Source: Prionace glauca (taxonomy: Eukaryota; Chordata; Chondrichthyes; Carcharhiniformes; Carcharhinidae). From it: a stretch of 64,000 nucleotides of DNA. The position numbers were made by a program, and so were the translations under genes. The notes below the pieces were generated by a model. That model did not search any database, was not told the DNA's origin, and worked only from the letters and a program-made list of their open reading frames with translations. Below, piece by piece: positions 22,701 through 33,741 of the stretch. Where the stretch lies: the NCBI GenBank assembly GCA_037974335.1, contig CM075728.1:112959476-113023475 (forward strand). The letters are read 5' to 3'. Each line of letters opens with the position of its first letter. The first letter of the stretch is position 1.

Positions 22701-22719
22701 AGATGGACTCTATTAGCAT

Positions 22720-23340
22720 GGAATCTGAGACATCTGTGAACAGGTCTAGTAGCCTGCAGACTTCAACAAGATTGAAGGATCTTCACTGATGCGTGCAGAT
22801 ATCAAAGCTGGAAGTAAAAACAAAAATAAATATAATTCACATTAAAAGCATACAAGAAGCTTAAATAAACATATGGGATCAATGGAAATATGAAAAATGT
22901 ACAAAACAGAAATGCTATATAAAAATATCATTAAATTTTCATATTTCTTCTGAAGCACTGAGACTCCACACTTGTCAAAATTAATTTATAGTGCAGTCTC
23001 TATAAACTCCAGATGACTGTCTAAAGTTACGGTTAATCCTGATTGAGCAGGCCAACCTTTTCGTTTATTTTTAAAATGAGAATAGTGGATAAATTAACTC
23101 AAGGTTTACGCTGTGATAGTGATTTCTGTGCAGATTCCATTGGCGAAGCCAAAGGTGGGGCAGGATATCACAGATAACATTTCATTGTGCAAGTGAATTT
23201 TTATTATTTTATACCACTCTTTGGAATTTAAAATAAATGTTCATCTTGAATAGTTACAGAGAAAGCATTTTAAATCCTTAAAACCATAAAAATAAATGTA
23301 TTTTTAGGGAGTCTGATTGCAGTTGATATTTTGTTACATT
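22720..23340. other. Intron Ig6-Ig7, nothing recognised
   Basis: AT-rich. I see no exon or element. Confidence 0.35.
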
Positions 23341-23361
23341 TTGTTTCTGCATTTTTCACAG

Positions 23362-23669
23362 CTGTGATTCCCAAAGTGTCAGAAATCAAGTGTCACCCTG
23401 CTCATCCCAAAAATGGTGAAAATATAACTCTTACTTGCTTGGTTGAACATTTTTGCCCAGTGGACATACATATTCTTTGGAGCAAGGGATGGACGGAATA
23501 CAAGGATAAGCAAAGTGTCGAAACACCCATAATTGACAGCAAGGGACTTTATTCCACAGTTACAAAGTTGTCTGTCACTGCAAATGAGGGTACAGCAGAA
23601 TACAGCTGTGAAGTTCGGCACGCGAAAACCAGTGATATTATAGAGAAGATGTTCACTCTGCATGTTTAG
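23362..23669 (+). CDS. Ig exon 7: terminal C1-set domain ending in a stop
   Basis: Two bases plus 102 codons including the stop; acceptor gcatttttcacag, phase 1 in. It opens AVIPKVSEIKCHPAHPK, with NITLTC (first Cys and an N-glycosylation site), ILWSKGW and YSCEVRHAK. The frame ends MFTLHV followed by TAG at 23667-23669, exactly where the other exons end in K-G, and the next bases (gtatga) look like a donor. So the chain ends in a C1 domain with no anchor or tail, which implies a secreted long form unless another 3' exon is used. ATTAAA at 23732 and AATAAA at 23773 are possible poly(A) signals just downstream; the second lies in a repeat. Confidence 0.85.
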
Positions 23670-23764
23670 GTATGATCTGCAATTTCCGTGCAGCTTGATA
23701 ATTTACTTTTAATACTAGCCATTTTTGAACAATTAAACATGATAGATCCAACTTGAGGAGGTGA

Positions 23765-23885
23765 AGACCTGAAATAAAAACAGAAAATGCTGGAAAAGCC
23801 CAGCAGGTCTAATAGTACCGATAGAAAGTGAAACAGTTCACTTTTTGAGTCGGTGTGACTCTTCAGCGATGGAGAGCAAATAATG
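23765..23885 (+). repeat. Short interspersed repeat with 'aaaatgctggaaaa'
   Basis: Same family as 8450 and 56325. It holds an AATAAA about 104 bases after the Ig7 stop. Confidence 0.55.
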
Positions 23886-23931
23886 ATTCTGTACCTTGGA
23901 AGCTCATTGAAGCACTACTAGAGTCATAGAG

Positions 23932-25710
23932 GTTTGCAGAATAAAACAGACCCTTCAGTCCAACTTGTCCAAGTCGCTCTTTTTTTTCAAACCCCTAACC
24001 TAGTACCAATTGCCCACATTTGGCCCATATCCCTCTATACCCATTTTACCCATGTAACTGTCTAAATGCTTTTTAAAAGATAAAATTGTACCTGCCTCTA
24101 CTACTACCTCTGGCAGCTTGTTCCAGACACTCACCCTTTGTGTGAAAAAATTGTCCCTCTAGACACTTTTGTATCTCTCTGTTCTCACCTTAAACCTCTG
24201 GTTTTAGATTTCCCTACCTTTGGGAAAAGATATTGACTATTAGGCTGATCTGTGCCCTTCATTTTTTTAATAACATCTATATCATCCCTCAGCCTTCTGC
24301 GCTCCAGAGAAAAAGTCCCAGTCTATCCAGCCTCCTTATAACTCAAACCATCAAGTTCCAGGAGCATCCTAGTAAATTTTATCTACACTCTTTCTAGTTT
24401 AATAATATCCTTTCTATAATAGGGTGACCAGAATTGTGCACAGTATTCCAAGTATGGCCTTACCAATATCTTGTACAAGATGTCCCAACTCCTGTATTCA
24501 GTGTTCTGACTGATCAAACCAAGCATACTGAATACCTTCTTCACTACTCTGTCCACCTGTGACTCCACTTTCAAGGAGCTATGAACATTGTTCTGTAACT
24601 CTCCCCTTTGTCCTACCATTAACTGAATTCGTCCTGCCCTGGTTCAATCTAGCAAAATGCACACCCCGCATTTATCTAAATTAAACTCCATCTGCCATTT
24701 GTTAGCCCATTGGCCCAATTGATCAAGATCATTTTGCAATTGGAAATAACTTTCTTCACTGTCCACTATGCAACCAATCTTGGTATCATCTGCAAACTTA
24801 CTAACCATGCCTAGTATATTCTCATCCAAATCATTAATATGAATGACAAATAACAGTGGACTCACCACTGATCCCTGAGGCACAGAGCTGGTCACAGGCT
24901 GCCAGTCTGAAAAACAACCCTGTACAATCATCCTCTGGCTTCTGTCAAGAAACTAATTTTGTACCCATTTAGAAAACTCACTCTGGATCCCTTGAGATTC
25001 AACCTTATGCAACAAGCTACCATGCGGTACCTTGTCAAAGGCCTTGCTAAAGTCCATGTAGATGACATCAACTACACTGCCCTCATCTACCTTCTTGGAT
25101 ACATAAGAACATAAGAACATAAGAAATAGGAGCAGGAGTAGGCCATCTGGCCCTTCGAGCCTGCCCCACCATTCAATAAGATCATGGCTGATCTGTCGTG
25201 ACTCAGCTCCACCTTCCCGCCCTCTCCCCATAACCCTTAATCCCTTCTCTTATCAAAAACTCATCAACCCGTTTCTTAAAAATATTTAGCGAGGCAGCCT
25301 CCACCACTTCAACGGGCAGAGAATTCCAGAGATTCACCACCCTTTGAGTGAAGAAGTTCCTCCTCAACTCTGTTCTAAACCGCCCCCCCCCCCCCCCTTT
25401 ATCTTGAGGCTGTGCCCCCTAGTCCTACTGTCTTTTTTGAGCGGGAAGAGTCTCTCCACCTCTATCCTATCCATCCCATTCATCATCTTACCCTTCAACA
25501 AACTTAATCAAATTTGAGAGACATGATTTTCCACCATGAAGCCATGCTGACTGTCCCTGACCAATCTTTGCTTCTCTAAATACCTGTAGATCCTTTCCCC
25601 CAAAATACCTTCCAACAATTTACCCACCACAGACGTGAGGCTCACTGGCCTATTGTTCCCAGGCTTTCCTCCGCATCCCTTTTTAAACAAAGGCACAACA
25701 TGGCACTAGT
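23932..25710 (-). mobile_element. CR1-clade LINE (subfamily D), split by another CR1
   Basis: Minus-strand frames give YKKLEGILGERIYRYLE-type RT fingers (25696-25508), IYMDFSKAFDKVPHGSLLHK, SSVPQGSVVSPLLFV, FADDTKIG and LEYCAQFWSPYYRKDI. The element is interrupted at 25103-25493 by a subfamily C 3' end and resumes at 25494. It is older and more diverged than the insert. Confidence 0.85.
25103..25493 (-). mobile_element. CR1 subfamily C 3' end nested in the LINE at 23932
   Basis: Starts with a triplicated 'ataagaacataagaacataa' 3' end and runs about 390 bases into the RT tail, with a run of 17 C at about 25382-25398. Host LINE sequence continues on both sides. Confidence 0.85.
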
Positions 25711-25819
25711 TCAAAAGCACTAAAAGATTTTGTCTCTGTGGTCTCATCCAATTTAAAAGTCTCCATTATTACAAAATGTAATATAATTAACAGATACAAC
25801 AGCTTTTAGGTGTGTGTAA

Positions 25820-26075
25820 TTGTTCACTATTAACATTAATGACCTGGGGGTGGGGTGGGTGGGAGGTAAAGATTTCCAAATTTGCCAAATTTTCTGTATT
25901 GACGATACAGAGAGGGTGAAAGGAATGTTACGAGGATATTGTGAATCTGCAACGGGATATATATAGATGGGTAACTGGGTGGAAACCTGGCAAATGGAGT
26001 CTAATGTGGGGAAATGTGAACTCATGCACTTCACTAGGAAGATTCAAAAAGCACATTATTATCTAAATGGATTCT
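25820..26075 (+). mobile_element. CR1-clade LINE RT fragment, opposite strand
   Basis: The + strand follows the RT order after the catalytic motif: 'aaatttgccaaattttctg', then WVETWQMESNVGKCELMHF, matching WARKWQMEFNVGKCEVVHF in other copies. Confidence 0.65.
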
Positions 26076-26079
26076 GTAA

Positions 26080-26848
26080 ATGTCATGATGCAAGCTATGA
26101 AATTTAATTCAACAAATCTAATCATTTAAGTCTCGCACCAAAAGAAACACCACCATAGAAGCTGCCACATTATCAGGGAATCAGCCTTGCCTCCATGTGA
26201 CTGCATTCCCACATTAGGTGACTCATACTAACAGTTTCAGGTCTTAGAAAATCTTTGGTCTCTCTAATCACTTAATATTCCCTTGATGCATTTAGTACTT
26301 TCTGAAGTGGCCTGGCAAATTGATGAAAATAAGAATTAGTATTAAATGTGATCTCGCGAGCCAGAGGTCGCCATCATGTCTAGCTGCTTCTCCAACACTG
26401 GCAGCCTCCCAGTATTAGAGCTGATGGATCTATTTGGAAATTAGCCATAATGTAGAGTATTGCAATACTAATGGAACATTCTAGATGGTCATTGTCATGA
26501 ATTATGATGTGAGGTAGCCAAGCTATTTTATTCCAATTTATGGTAAAGAGGATCCAAACTGAATTGACTAGAAAACCACTTTTAAAATTCTCTTGAACAC
26601 TAAGGAGTTGTTGATAACCTGAATGATCTATTCTTTTCGATTAATGTTTCCTAAAAATCATTTTATTAACAGCCCAACAAGTTTACTTTCTGAAATTAAA
26701 TAATTAATTTCTATCCTATGTTGGGAAGTATGTTATTTAATAGTGGAAGAAGTTGCGTTTTATAATTTTACAATTGTACTCCAAATATGATGAAACTTTA
26801 TCTTTTCTATTTTGCAATTAACATTTTCTGTTTTACTATCTGCCCAGA
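26080..26848. other. Intron or downstream region, nothing recognised
   Basis: AT-rich sequence between the LINE cluster and the putative 3' UTR exon. Confidence 0.35.
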
Positions 26849-26849
26849 T

Positions 26850-27130
26850 TGAATGTGCTTGGTGTTGTTCCAAAGTTTCTTAACACTGAAACTTAAAACA
26901 ACAATGATTCCAATGCCTGTCATGTCTTGTGCCAAGGTGTTAAAGTTGCATGTTCACAAACATGTAAACTATGTAATTATATTTTAGATTTTTTCCAAAA
27001 TGTATTAAATATAGTGAATCAATGTAAATTGATAAAAGATGTACAGACTAATGTTTTGGTGTTTTTTCTATGCAAATTTCATATATGGTGTTCTGATTTA
27101 AGGAAAATAAAGATGTCTCAAACAGCAACT
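26850..27130 (+). other. Probable 3' UTR exon of the Ig gene
   Basis: A good acceptor (ttttactatctgcccag) precedes 26850, and a canonical AATAAA lies at 26106+1000, that is 27106-27111, followed by mixed sequence with T-rich stretches. The segment is AT-rich, is not a recognised repeat and has no convincing reading frame. If the donor-like GT after the stop of Ig7 is used, this would be the non-coding last exon. The stop would then sit at the exon edge and not trigger decay. This is inference from splice signals only. Confidence 0.4.
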
Positions 27131-27131
27131 C

Positions 27132-27640
27132 GTGACTTTGTAGTTGTCATTTAATGTAGTTTTTAAGAATTTGAGAACTGAAAATACAGCGTTAAAATGT
27201 ATAGATTTAGAGATTAGTGTTAATTATAGTACAGGGCACAGTATGACTCTGCCTTGTCACCTACAATTGACAATGTAACTCCTTCCACAGTTAAATTATT
27301 TTATTGTATTTGTTCCTGATTCCAGAAGGTAGTCAAACATACATTGCAAGTGAAACTTTAGCAGCAGTTTTATTTGCATTGCTGTTTCAGTAACTGATCT
27401 TCAGGGTCAGATTGTGGAGAATTTTCAATCAATGAAGACAGTTGTAACAGGTTTGGGGACTTTACAGTTTGTGCATCAGTAAAATCAGTAGTATAACCCA
27501 GGAGCCCAGTCACTCTTAAACAGGCGAAAGGCAACAAAAGTGAAGCTACATAAAACTAATAGTTCCAGAGCGCTTTAGTTTCACGGACAATTATCCGATT
27601 GTATTTGGATTTGAATATAAACGACTTGCAGTGCAGTCAT
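27132..27640. other. Region just after the Ig gene, nothing recognised
   Basis: No repeat or exon recognised. Confidence 0.35.
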
Positions 27641-28961
27641 AATAAGAACATAAGAAATAGGAGCAGGAGTAGGCCATCTAGCCCTTCGAGCCTGCCCCGC
27701 TATTCAATAAGATCATGCTGATCTGTCGTGGTTCAGTTCCACATTCCCGCCCTCTCCCCATAACCCTTAATCCCCTCTCTTATCAAAAACCCATCAACCC
27801 GCATCTTAAATATATTTAGCGAGGTAGCCTCCACCACTTCAACGGGCAGAGAATTCCAGAGATTCACCACCCTTTGAGTGAAGAAGTTCCTCCTCAACTC
27901 CGTTCTAAACCCCCCCCTTTATCTTGAGGCTGTGTCCCCTAGTCCTACTGTCCTTTCTGAGCAGGAAGAGTCTCTCCATCTCTATCCTATCTATCCCATT
28001 CATCATCTTATACGTCTCAATGAGATCTCCCCTCATTCTTCTAAACTCTAATGAGTACAAGCCTAGTTTATTCAGCCTCTCCTCATAGCTCAACCCCCTC
28101 AACTCCAGCATCAGCCGAGTAAACCTCCTCTGCACTCCCTCCAAGGCCAAAATATCCTTGCGTAAGTACGGCGCCCAAAACTGCACACAGTACTCCAGCT
28201 GCGGCCTCACCAATGCCCTCTACAGCTGCAGCAAGACCTCCCTACTTTTATATTCAATCCCCCTTGCTATGAAGGCCAGCATCCCATTCGCCTACCTGAC
28301 CACCTGCTGAACCTGCAAGCTGGGTTTTTGTGACTCATGCACAAGGACCCCGAGGTCCCTCTACACCGTCGCCTGCTGCAGTTTTTCTCCACGTAAGTAA
28401 TAATCCTTCCTACCATTATTCCTACCAAAGTGGACCACCTCGCACTTGCCAACATTAAATTCCATTTGCCATTTCCTGGCCCATTCACCCAGCCTATCTA
28501 GATCCTTCTGCAGACTCTCCACACCCTCCGCGCAATTTGCCGTTCCCCCAATCTTGGTGTCATCAGCAAATTTCGACACCATACACTCGCTTCCCTCCTC
28601 CAGATCATCTATATAAATGATAAATAGCTGAGGCCCTAGCACCGACACCTGAGGCACTCCACTAGTCAGCAACCGTCAATCCGAATAGCACCCATTGACC
28701 CCCACTCTCTGCCTCCTATTTGACAACCAGTCCTCTACCCACGCAAACACTCTACCCCCAACTCCATGTCCCCTGACCTTCTGCAATAACCTCTTGTGAG
28801 GTACCTTGTCAAACGCCTTCTGAAAATCAAGGAAGACCACATCCACCGGCTCTCCTCTATCCACTGCCCTAGACACATCCTCGTAGAACTCCAGTAAATT
28901 TGTCAGACACGACTTCCCCTTAACGAAACCGTGCTGCGTCTGCTCTATCAAGCAATTCCAT

Positions 28962-29188
28962 AGAACCATAGAACCCTACAGTGCAGAAACAGGCCCTTCG
29001 GCCCATCGAGTCTGCACCAAACACAATCCCACCCAGACCCTATCCCCATATCCCTACACATTTACCTGCTAATCCCTCTAACCTACACATCCCAGGACAC
29101 TAAGGGGCAATTTTAGCATAGCCAATGAACCTAACCCGCACATCTTTGGACTGTGGGAGGAAACCGGAGCACCCGGAGAAAACCCACA
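28962..29188 (-). mobile_element. V-SINE (head-less) nested in CR1
   Basis: It runs from 'ccatagaaccatagaaccct' through 'atcgagtctgcaccaaacac' to the central block 'ggaaaccggagcacccggag'. Truncated at its 5' end. CR1 sequence (gctctatcaagcaattc / aagatgcctcgctatttcc) flanks it directly. Confidence 0.9.
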
Positions 29189-30016
29189 AGATGCCTCGCT
29201 ATTTCCTCCTTTATGACGGATTCTAACATTTTACCTACAACAGACGTTAAACATTAAACTAACCGGCCTATAATTCCCTGCCTTTTGCCTGGCACCCTTC
29301 TTATACAACGGCGTAACATTAGCTGCTTTCCAATCTTCCGGCACTTGCCCGGAATCCAGCGACGTCTGGAAAATAACCACCAAGGCATCCACTATCACCT
29401 CCGCCATTTCTTTCAGAACCCTCGGATGCATTCCATCCGGTCCTGGGGACTTGTCCACAATCAGCCCCTCCAGTCTGTCGAGCACCACCTCTCTAGTAAC
29501 AGTAATGTCATTAAGACTCTCCAGTCCTACCATCTTTCCATCTTTAACACCTGGCAAATTATTCATGTCCTCCTCCGTGAAGACCGAAACAAAAAAGTTA
29601 TTCAAGACCTCAGCCATTTCCCCATCCCCTACCACTAGCTCCCCTTTCTCATCCTCTAAAGGACCAACGTTCACCCTAGCCAGCTTCTTCCTTTTTATAT
29701 ACTTATAAAAACTCTTGCTATCCTTTTTTATATTAAGCGCTAGCCCAGCTTCATAGTTTCTCCTACCCTTCTTTATCAATTTCTTTGTCAATCTTTGTTG
29801 ACATTTAAACCCCTCCCAATCCTCTTCTCACCCACTACTCTTAGCTACTCTAAACGCCGCCGCTTTTAATTTAACACTTTCCTTCACCTCCTTCGTTATC
29901 CACGGCTTATTACCTCTCCTCTACGGTCCTTTTTGATCATCGGAATAAATTTCTGCTGAGCATCAGGAAAGATCTCCTTAAAGATCCTCCACTGCTCCTC
30001 AGCAGACCTACCTTCC

Positions 30017-30079
30017 AACGCACTCCCCCAGTCCACATTCGCCAATTCCAACGCGCTCCCCCAGTCCACATTCGCCAAT
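30017..30079 (-). repeat. Tandem duplication inside the CR1 5' region
   Basis: Two copies of about 31-36 bases ('cccccagtccacattcgcca') give the repeated peptide ELANVDWGSALE. In frame, so it could have arisen in an active copy. Confidence 0.8.
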
Positions 30080-30184
30080 TCCTCTCTCATCCTACCATAC
30101 TCCCCTCTATTCAAACAAAGGACACGTGTCCGGGAACCCACTTTGTCCTCCTCCATCTGCACCAGAAACTCCACCCAAACAGTT

Positions 30185-30605
30185 CTATTTGCTTTATGTG
30201 ATCAAAGAGCTAAGTCTACAAAATGCCGTTCCTTTTCAAACCATCAAACCAGCAAGCTGCATGTTTGAAAATCTGCTGTTCTCAAGCTGGCACAGTTAGT
30301 TGACCTGGATATTTCCATTATATCAGTTTGCAAGAAGCTATAAGCTGCAAGATTCCACAGACTGGTTTTATTCACATCTTAAATGCTGATCTTTGTTCTC
30401 TCTGGCTCTTTAAAAAAAAACAAATACACGCAAGTTTGGTTTGGTTTGGAACAGAAAACTGCCTTAAGAGTAAACACGATCGGAATTTTCAAGTTTTAAT
30501 ACAATCTGTAACGTACCCTTATACCATAACTTTTATCCTCTGGTAATATGAGAAAAGTGACAGCAGAAACTGGATTCTGATTATCTAACAAAAATCCCAA
30601 GCTGA
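30185..30605. other. Unassigned stretch
   Basis: No element or gene recognised. Confidence 0.35.
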
Positions 30606-30608
30606 CAT

Positions 30609-31575
30609 TTTGGGTGGGATTCTCCCCAAAAAATTTGAAGTGTCGAATTCGCGTAAAAAAAACTGGAGTTAAATCACGCTAGATTTTCAAAATAAATCTC
30701 CCACACTCTCTGCATTGCGGAATGCATTGGCGTGAGTGAATCTTGCGAAAAATCAATGGGCAGGGCTTATTCCCACTGGAAAGGCCAGCAGCTGTGATGG
30801 CCACTGTACAATGCGCCGTTCTGTCAGCGCTGAGATCAGGGCATGAGCAGTGGCCCGCAGTGCCAACCTCCCAATAGCTAGACCACTGGCCAGCGCACAG
30901 CAACCTTTATATCACTGCCCCCCCACCGCCACCCACCTACCGCCCTGACCTCCTCATGGCCCGATTGCTGGCTTTCTGGACATGTCTGGGCCAGCCTCAT
31001 CCACCCCCGCACCTCTCACTCCCCCCCCCCCCCCCCGCCCAACCCCGATTGTTGCCCACTCTCTTTCTGTCACCACTGAGTGCAGTGTGGTAGCAGGACA
31101 TCCCATGCCCTTGGCACTGGTGCCTGATGCCCATCGGAAGTGCCAAGACACCCTTTGAGTTTTGGCACTTTGCTGCTTGGGCAATGATGGGGCCCCAGGC
31201 TAGCCTTGCCATGTTGGCAGTGCCCAGGGGGCACCCCCTGACTTCTGGAAGGCCCCACCCCATTCATTCCAATGGGGTCGGGCAGCCTTTTCCCTGCTAA
31301 TGGGGACCTATTGCAAACCCTGCTGGAGTGAAATGCTCCTGTCCGGGATGGGGGGTGGGGGAGTGGAGGCTAGCGGGAGTAGAGGCTAGCGGGCCCGGAG
31401 ACTTCTGTCCGGTACCCACTAATGACATTCAAATACCCACTTATGTAATTTAGGCGCCCGAAATCCGACTGCCGCAGACTCACGGAGGCTGTGGCGCCCA
31501 GCGGGATGCTCACTACATAGTTTCCACTTGTGTCTCCCTAAAGCAGTGCAACAGGCTGGGAGAATCGCCCCCTTC
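30609..31575. repeat. GC-rich interspersed repeat, copy B, with inverted ends
   Basis: Opens 'gggtgggattctcccc' and closes 'ctgggagaatcgcccc', which are imperfect inverted repeats. The interior shares blocks with copy A (1850-2895) and holds a run of 16 C at 31021-31036. Inverted ends suggest a non-autonomous DNA element, but no transposase or clear target duplication was seen. Confidence 0.5.
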
Positions 31576-31579
31576 ACCT

Positions 31580-32540
31580 CGCCCAGTCTCCACCCCATGT
31601 TAAATGCAAAACAGAAAAAAAATTGTATTCAAAGATGCCTGAAGTTTTATTAAATTGCATGACAATTTATTTTATATAGTATAAATTATGCAAGAACTGA
31701 ACTCATTATCTTCTGCACGTCCTCCTATTGAAAAAAAAGCACAAATGGAATCAATTCTCCACAGTTATTTAATGATTTTGATTCCGGTTGTAAATGTGAA
31801 CATTTGAGAAGAAAAGTTTAGTACTTGAGACAAGTTTGAATTTGCTTGTGAGAGTTTACTACTCACTCTGATCCTAGTATTTTAATATCCTATCCGAAGT
31901 CTAACTCTAATGCACTAACCCTAACTGTTAAGCCCATGTCCTAACCATATCCTTAATTCCTTAACACTAATCCCAGCATTACCGCTTACTCTAATTCCTA
32001 TTAATGCAGTAAATAAATGAAATTTTAAATTTAACATTAGCGTAACAACAGTTTTGTTAAGTAAATGAGAAAGGAAGTTTACATACATTCAAACCACATT
32101 TCGTTTCAAGGTTTTAAATTTTTACAGATACAAATAGTATGGATGCCACTAGATGGCAGTTTTGTCTTTCTGAAAGGGAAGATTATTCAATGTCGCCAGA
32201 ATGCATAAACAACGTTTACAAATGGATGATAACACATTTAAAATTTAATGATTTGAGTGTGGGACGTGAATTCTCCACTTATCACAGCAAATGGGAGGAA
32301 TCAGTTTTTCTAGGATTCTTGTAGCACCTTCCATCGGATCGTGTGCTGCTCACAGGGAAATTAATGGTGAAATACGGGGATTTGATTCCAAGCTAAAATA
32401 ACGGGTAAATCTATCATTTAATTTGAAGCTGGTCTGAAGAAAAAAAACAAGAGACTGACTGGAGTAGTTTTGAACCTATCAGAGATACCACCATGTTTGT
32501 GGTTACGAGTAGCGATCTCACAGTAGCGTGAGTACTAATA
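31580..32540. other. Unassigned, with degenerate 'ctaaccctaa'-like sequence
   Basis: 31890-32010 is rich in 'ctaaccctaact' and 'cctaac' words without a fixed period. No gene seen. Confidence 0.4.
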
Positions 32541-33150
32541 ACTACCAGGGCAGATCAGGACCTGAGAATTCTGCGGCAAGTAACTCACCTGTTGACCCCC
32601 GAAAGCCAGTTCACCATTTACGAGATACAAGTCAGGAGTCATGACGAATTACTGTCCACTTGCTTAGGCGAGTACAGCTCCAACAAGCAATCGAGAAGCT
32701 CCACAGGGTAAAGCAGCCCGCTTGACTGACACCGCAACTACCACTTTAGGCATTCACTTGCTAGACCCCTAGCATACAATAGCAGTAATGTGCACCATCT
32801 ATAAAATGCACTGCAGTAACTCACCAAGGCTCCTTCAATAGCACCTTCCAAATCAATGATCTCTACTGGATAGGACAAGGGTAGCAGATGCATGAGAATG
32901 CCACCACTCCAAGAGATCCCCTCCAAGCCTAAACACCAGACTGACTCGGAGCTTAAAAGCCAATTCTTTACTGTGAGCTAGTCAAAATTTTGGAACTGTC
33001 TTCCTATGGATGTAGCCACACGAGATTCAAAACAGCAATTTGAGAAAGTGGTTCACCCCCACCTTCTCAAAGATAAATGAAGATGAATGACAAATCCTGG
33101 CCAGCAATGCTCACATCCCATGAAAGAATAATATAAACCTTAACCATAAA
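32540..33150 (+). mobile_element. LINE RT-tail fragment (family B)
   Basis: Sense blocks in order: 'gcggcaagtaactcacctgt', 'gtaaagcagcccgcttgac', 'actcaccaaggctccttcaa', then the 3' end 'ggccagcaatgctcacatcc' and 'catgaaagaataat'. One of the longer copies of this family. Confidence 0.7.
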
Positions 33151-33159
33151 CCAACAATA

Positions 33160-33740
33160 ACCGTAATACTGTGTCTCTAACCTCAACTCTAAGCCTAAAA
33201 CCAAATATCGTTTTGGCTAGGTGGATTAGATTAGATCCAAAAACAATTAAAGTGAGAACTTATCAAAAACTTTAAGTGTTTGGGATAATGTAGTTTAGCA
33301 GTATGGTCCTGAGATGGATAAAGGATAGAACAGATTGTCCCATCAGCAGAAACTTACATGCGTATTTTGACTTGTCTAAGCATTTAGTAACGCCTCATCC
33401 GGAGATGGATAATGGTAAACTAACCTGGACAAAAGGCAATAGAAAACATGCGAGAACCAAAAATGGCAGATTCTGTAGATTATTAAAGTCAAATGGGAAT
33501 TTATAAACAAGACAATACAATCTCCTGTCCTAACCCCAACTATTATCCTAACACAATACAGCAAGTCCTACCCATAACCCTAGCCTTACTCTAACCTAAC
33601 CCAACTTGGAAGTTTAATTCTCTGGGGTAGTCTTGAACTCTAACCTCCAATCATCAACCGTGAACCCCAAACACTAAAACTGAGCTCTGAACCTCTGATC
33701 GGGATTGGAGTTCCCATTTCCAACCCTGGTCTGGCAGAAA
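33160..33740. repeat. Two degenerate TAACCC-like patches
   Basis: 33165-33215 and 33520-33610 are enriched in 'cctaacccaa' type words, like 31890-32010 and 42280-42400. They are not a perfect (TTAGGG)n array. Confidence 0.4.
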
Positions 33741-33741
33741 A

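Larger units (their letters stand above)
900..27130 (+). other. 3' part of a multi-C1 immunoglobulin-superfamily gene (locus overview)
   Basis: Eight exons can be read by splice sites and homology: Ig1, TM, Ig2 to Ig7, then a probable non-coding last exon. All coding exons before the last begin in phase 1 and end with a single G before GT, so each is a symmetrical cassette. Upstream exons (signal peptide and probably a V-type domain) must lie left of position 1, since Ig1 opens with an acceptor and has no start. C1-set hallmarks recur: a first Cys in a LTxxC block, Trp about 13 residues on, and YxCxVxH near the end. Known families with this domain type are B7-H6/NCR3LG1, SIRP, tapasin, MHC, TCR and Ig constant regions, and the shark MHC-linked UrIg. 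The run of seven C1 domains with a TM exon inside the array fits none of the standard mammalian layouts I know. Family placement is inference; the exon structure is seen. Confidence 0.8.
27642..30180 (-). mobile_element. Longest CR1 subfamily C copy, split by a V-SINE
   Basis: It reaches further 5' than the other copies. From 5' to 3' on the minus strand: the region after the endonuclease (30174-29896, EEQWRIFKEIFPDAQQKFIP), RT fingers (29791-29231, KSPGPDGMHPRVLKEMAE and PLYKKGARQKAGNYRPVSL), LDFQKAFDKVPHKRLLQ, SGVPQVSVLGPQLF, FADDTKIGG and the tail to the usual 3' end. A V-SINE interrupts it at 28962-29188. Several frame breaks make it inactive. A short internal duplication lies at 30017-30079. 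Confidence 0.92.

Noticed and set aside
31890-33610. True interstitial telomeric array
   Set aside because: The CTAACC words are irregular and interrupted; no run of exact TTAGGG repeats.
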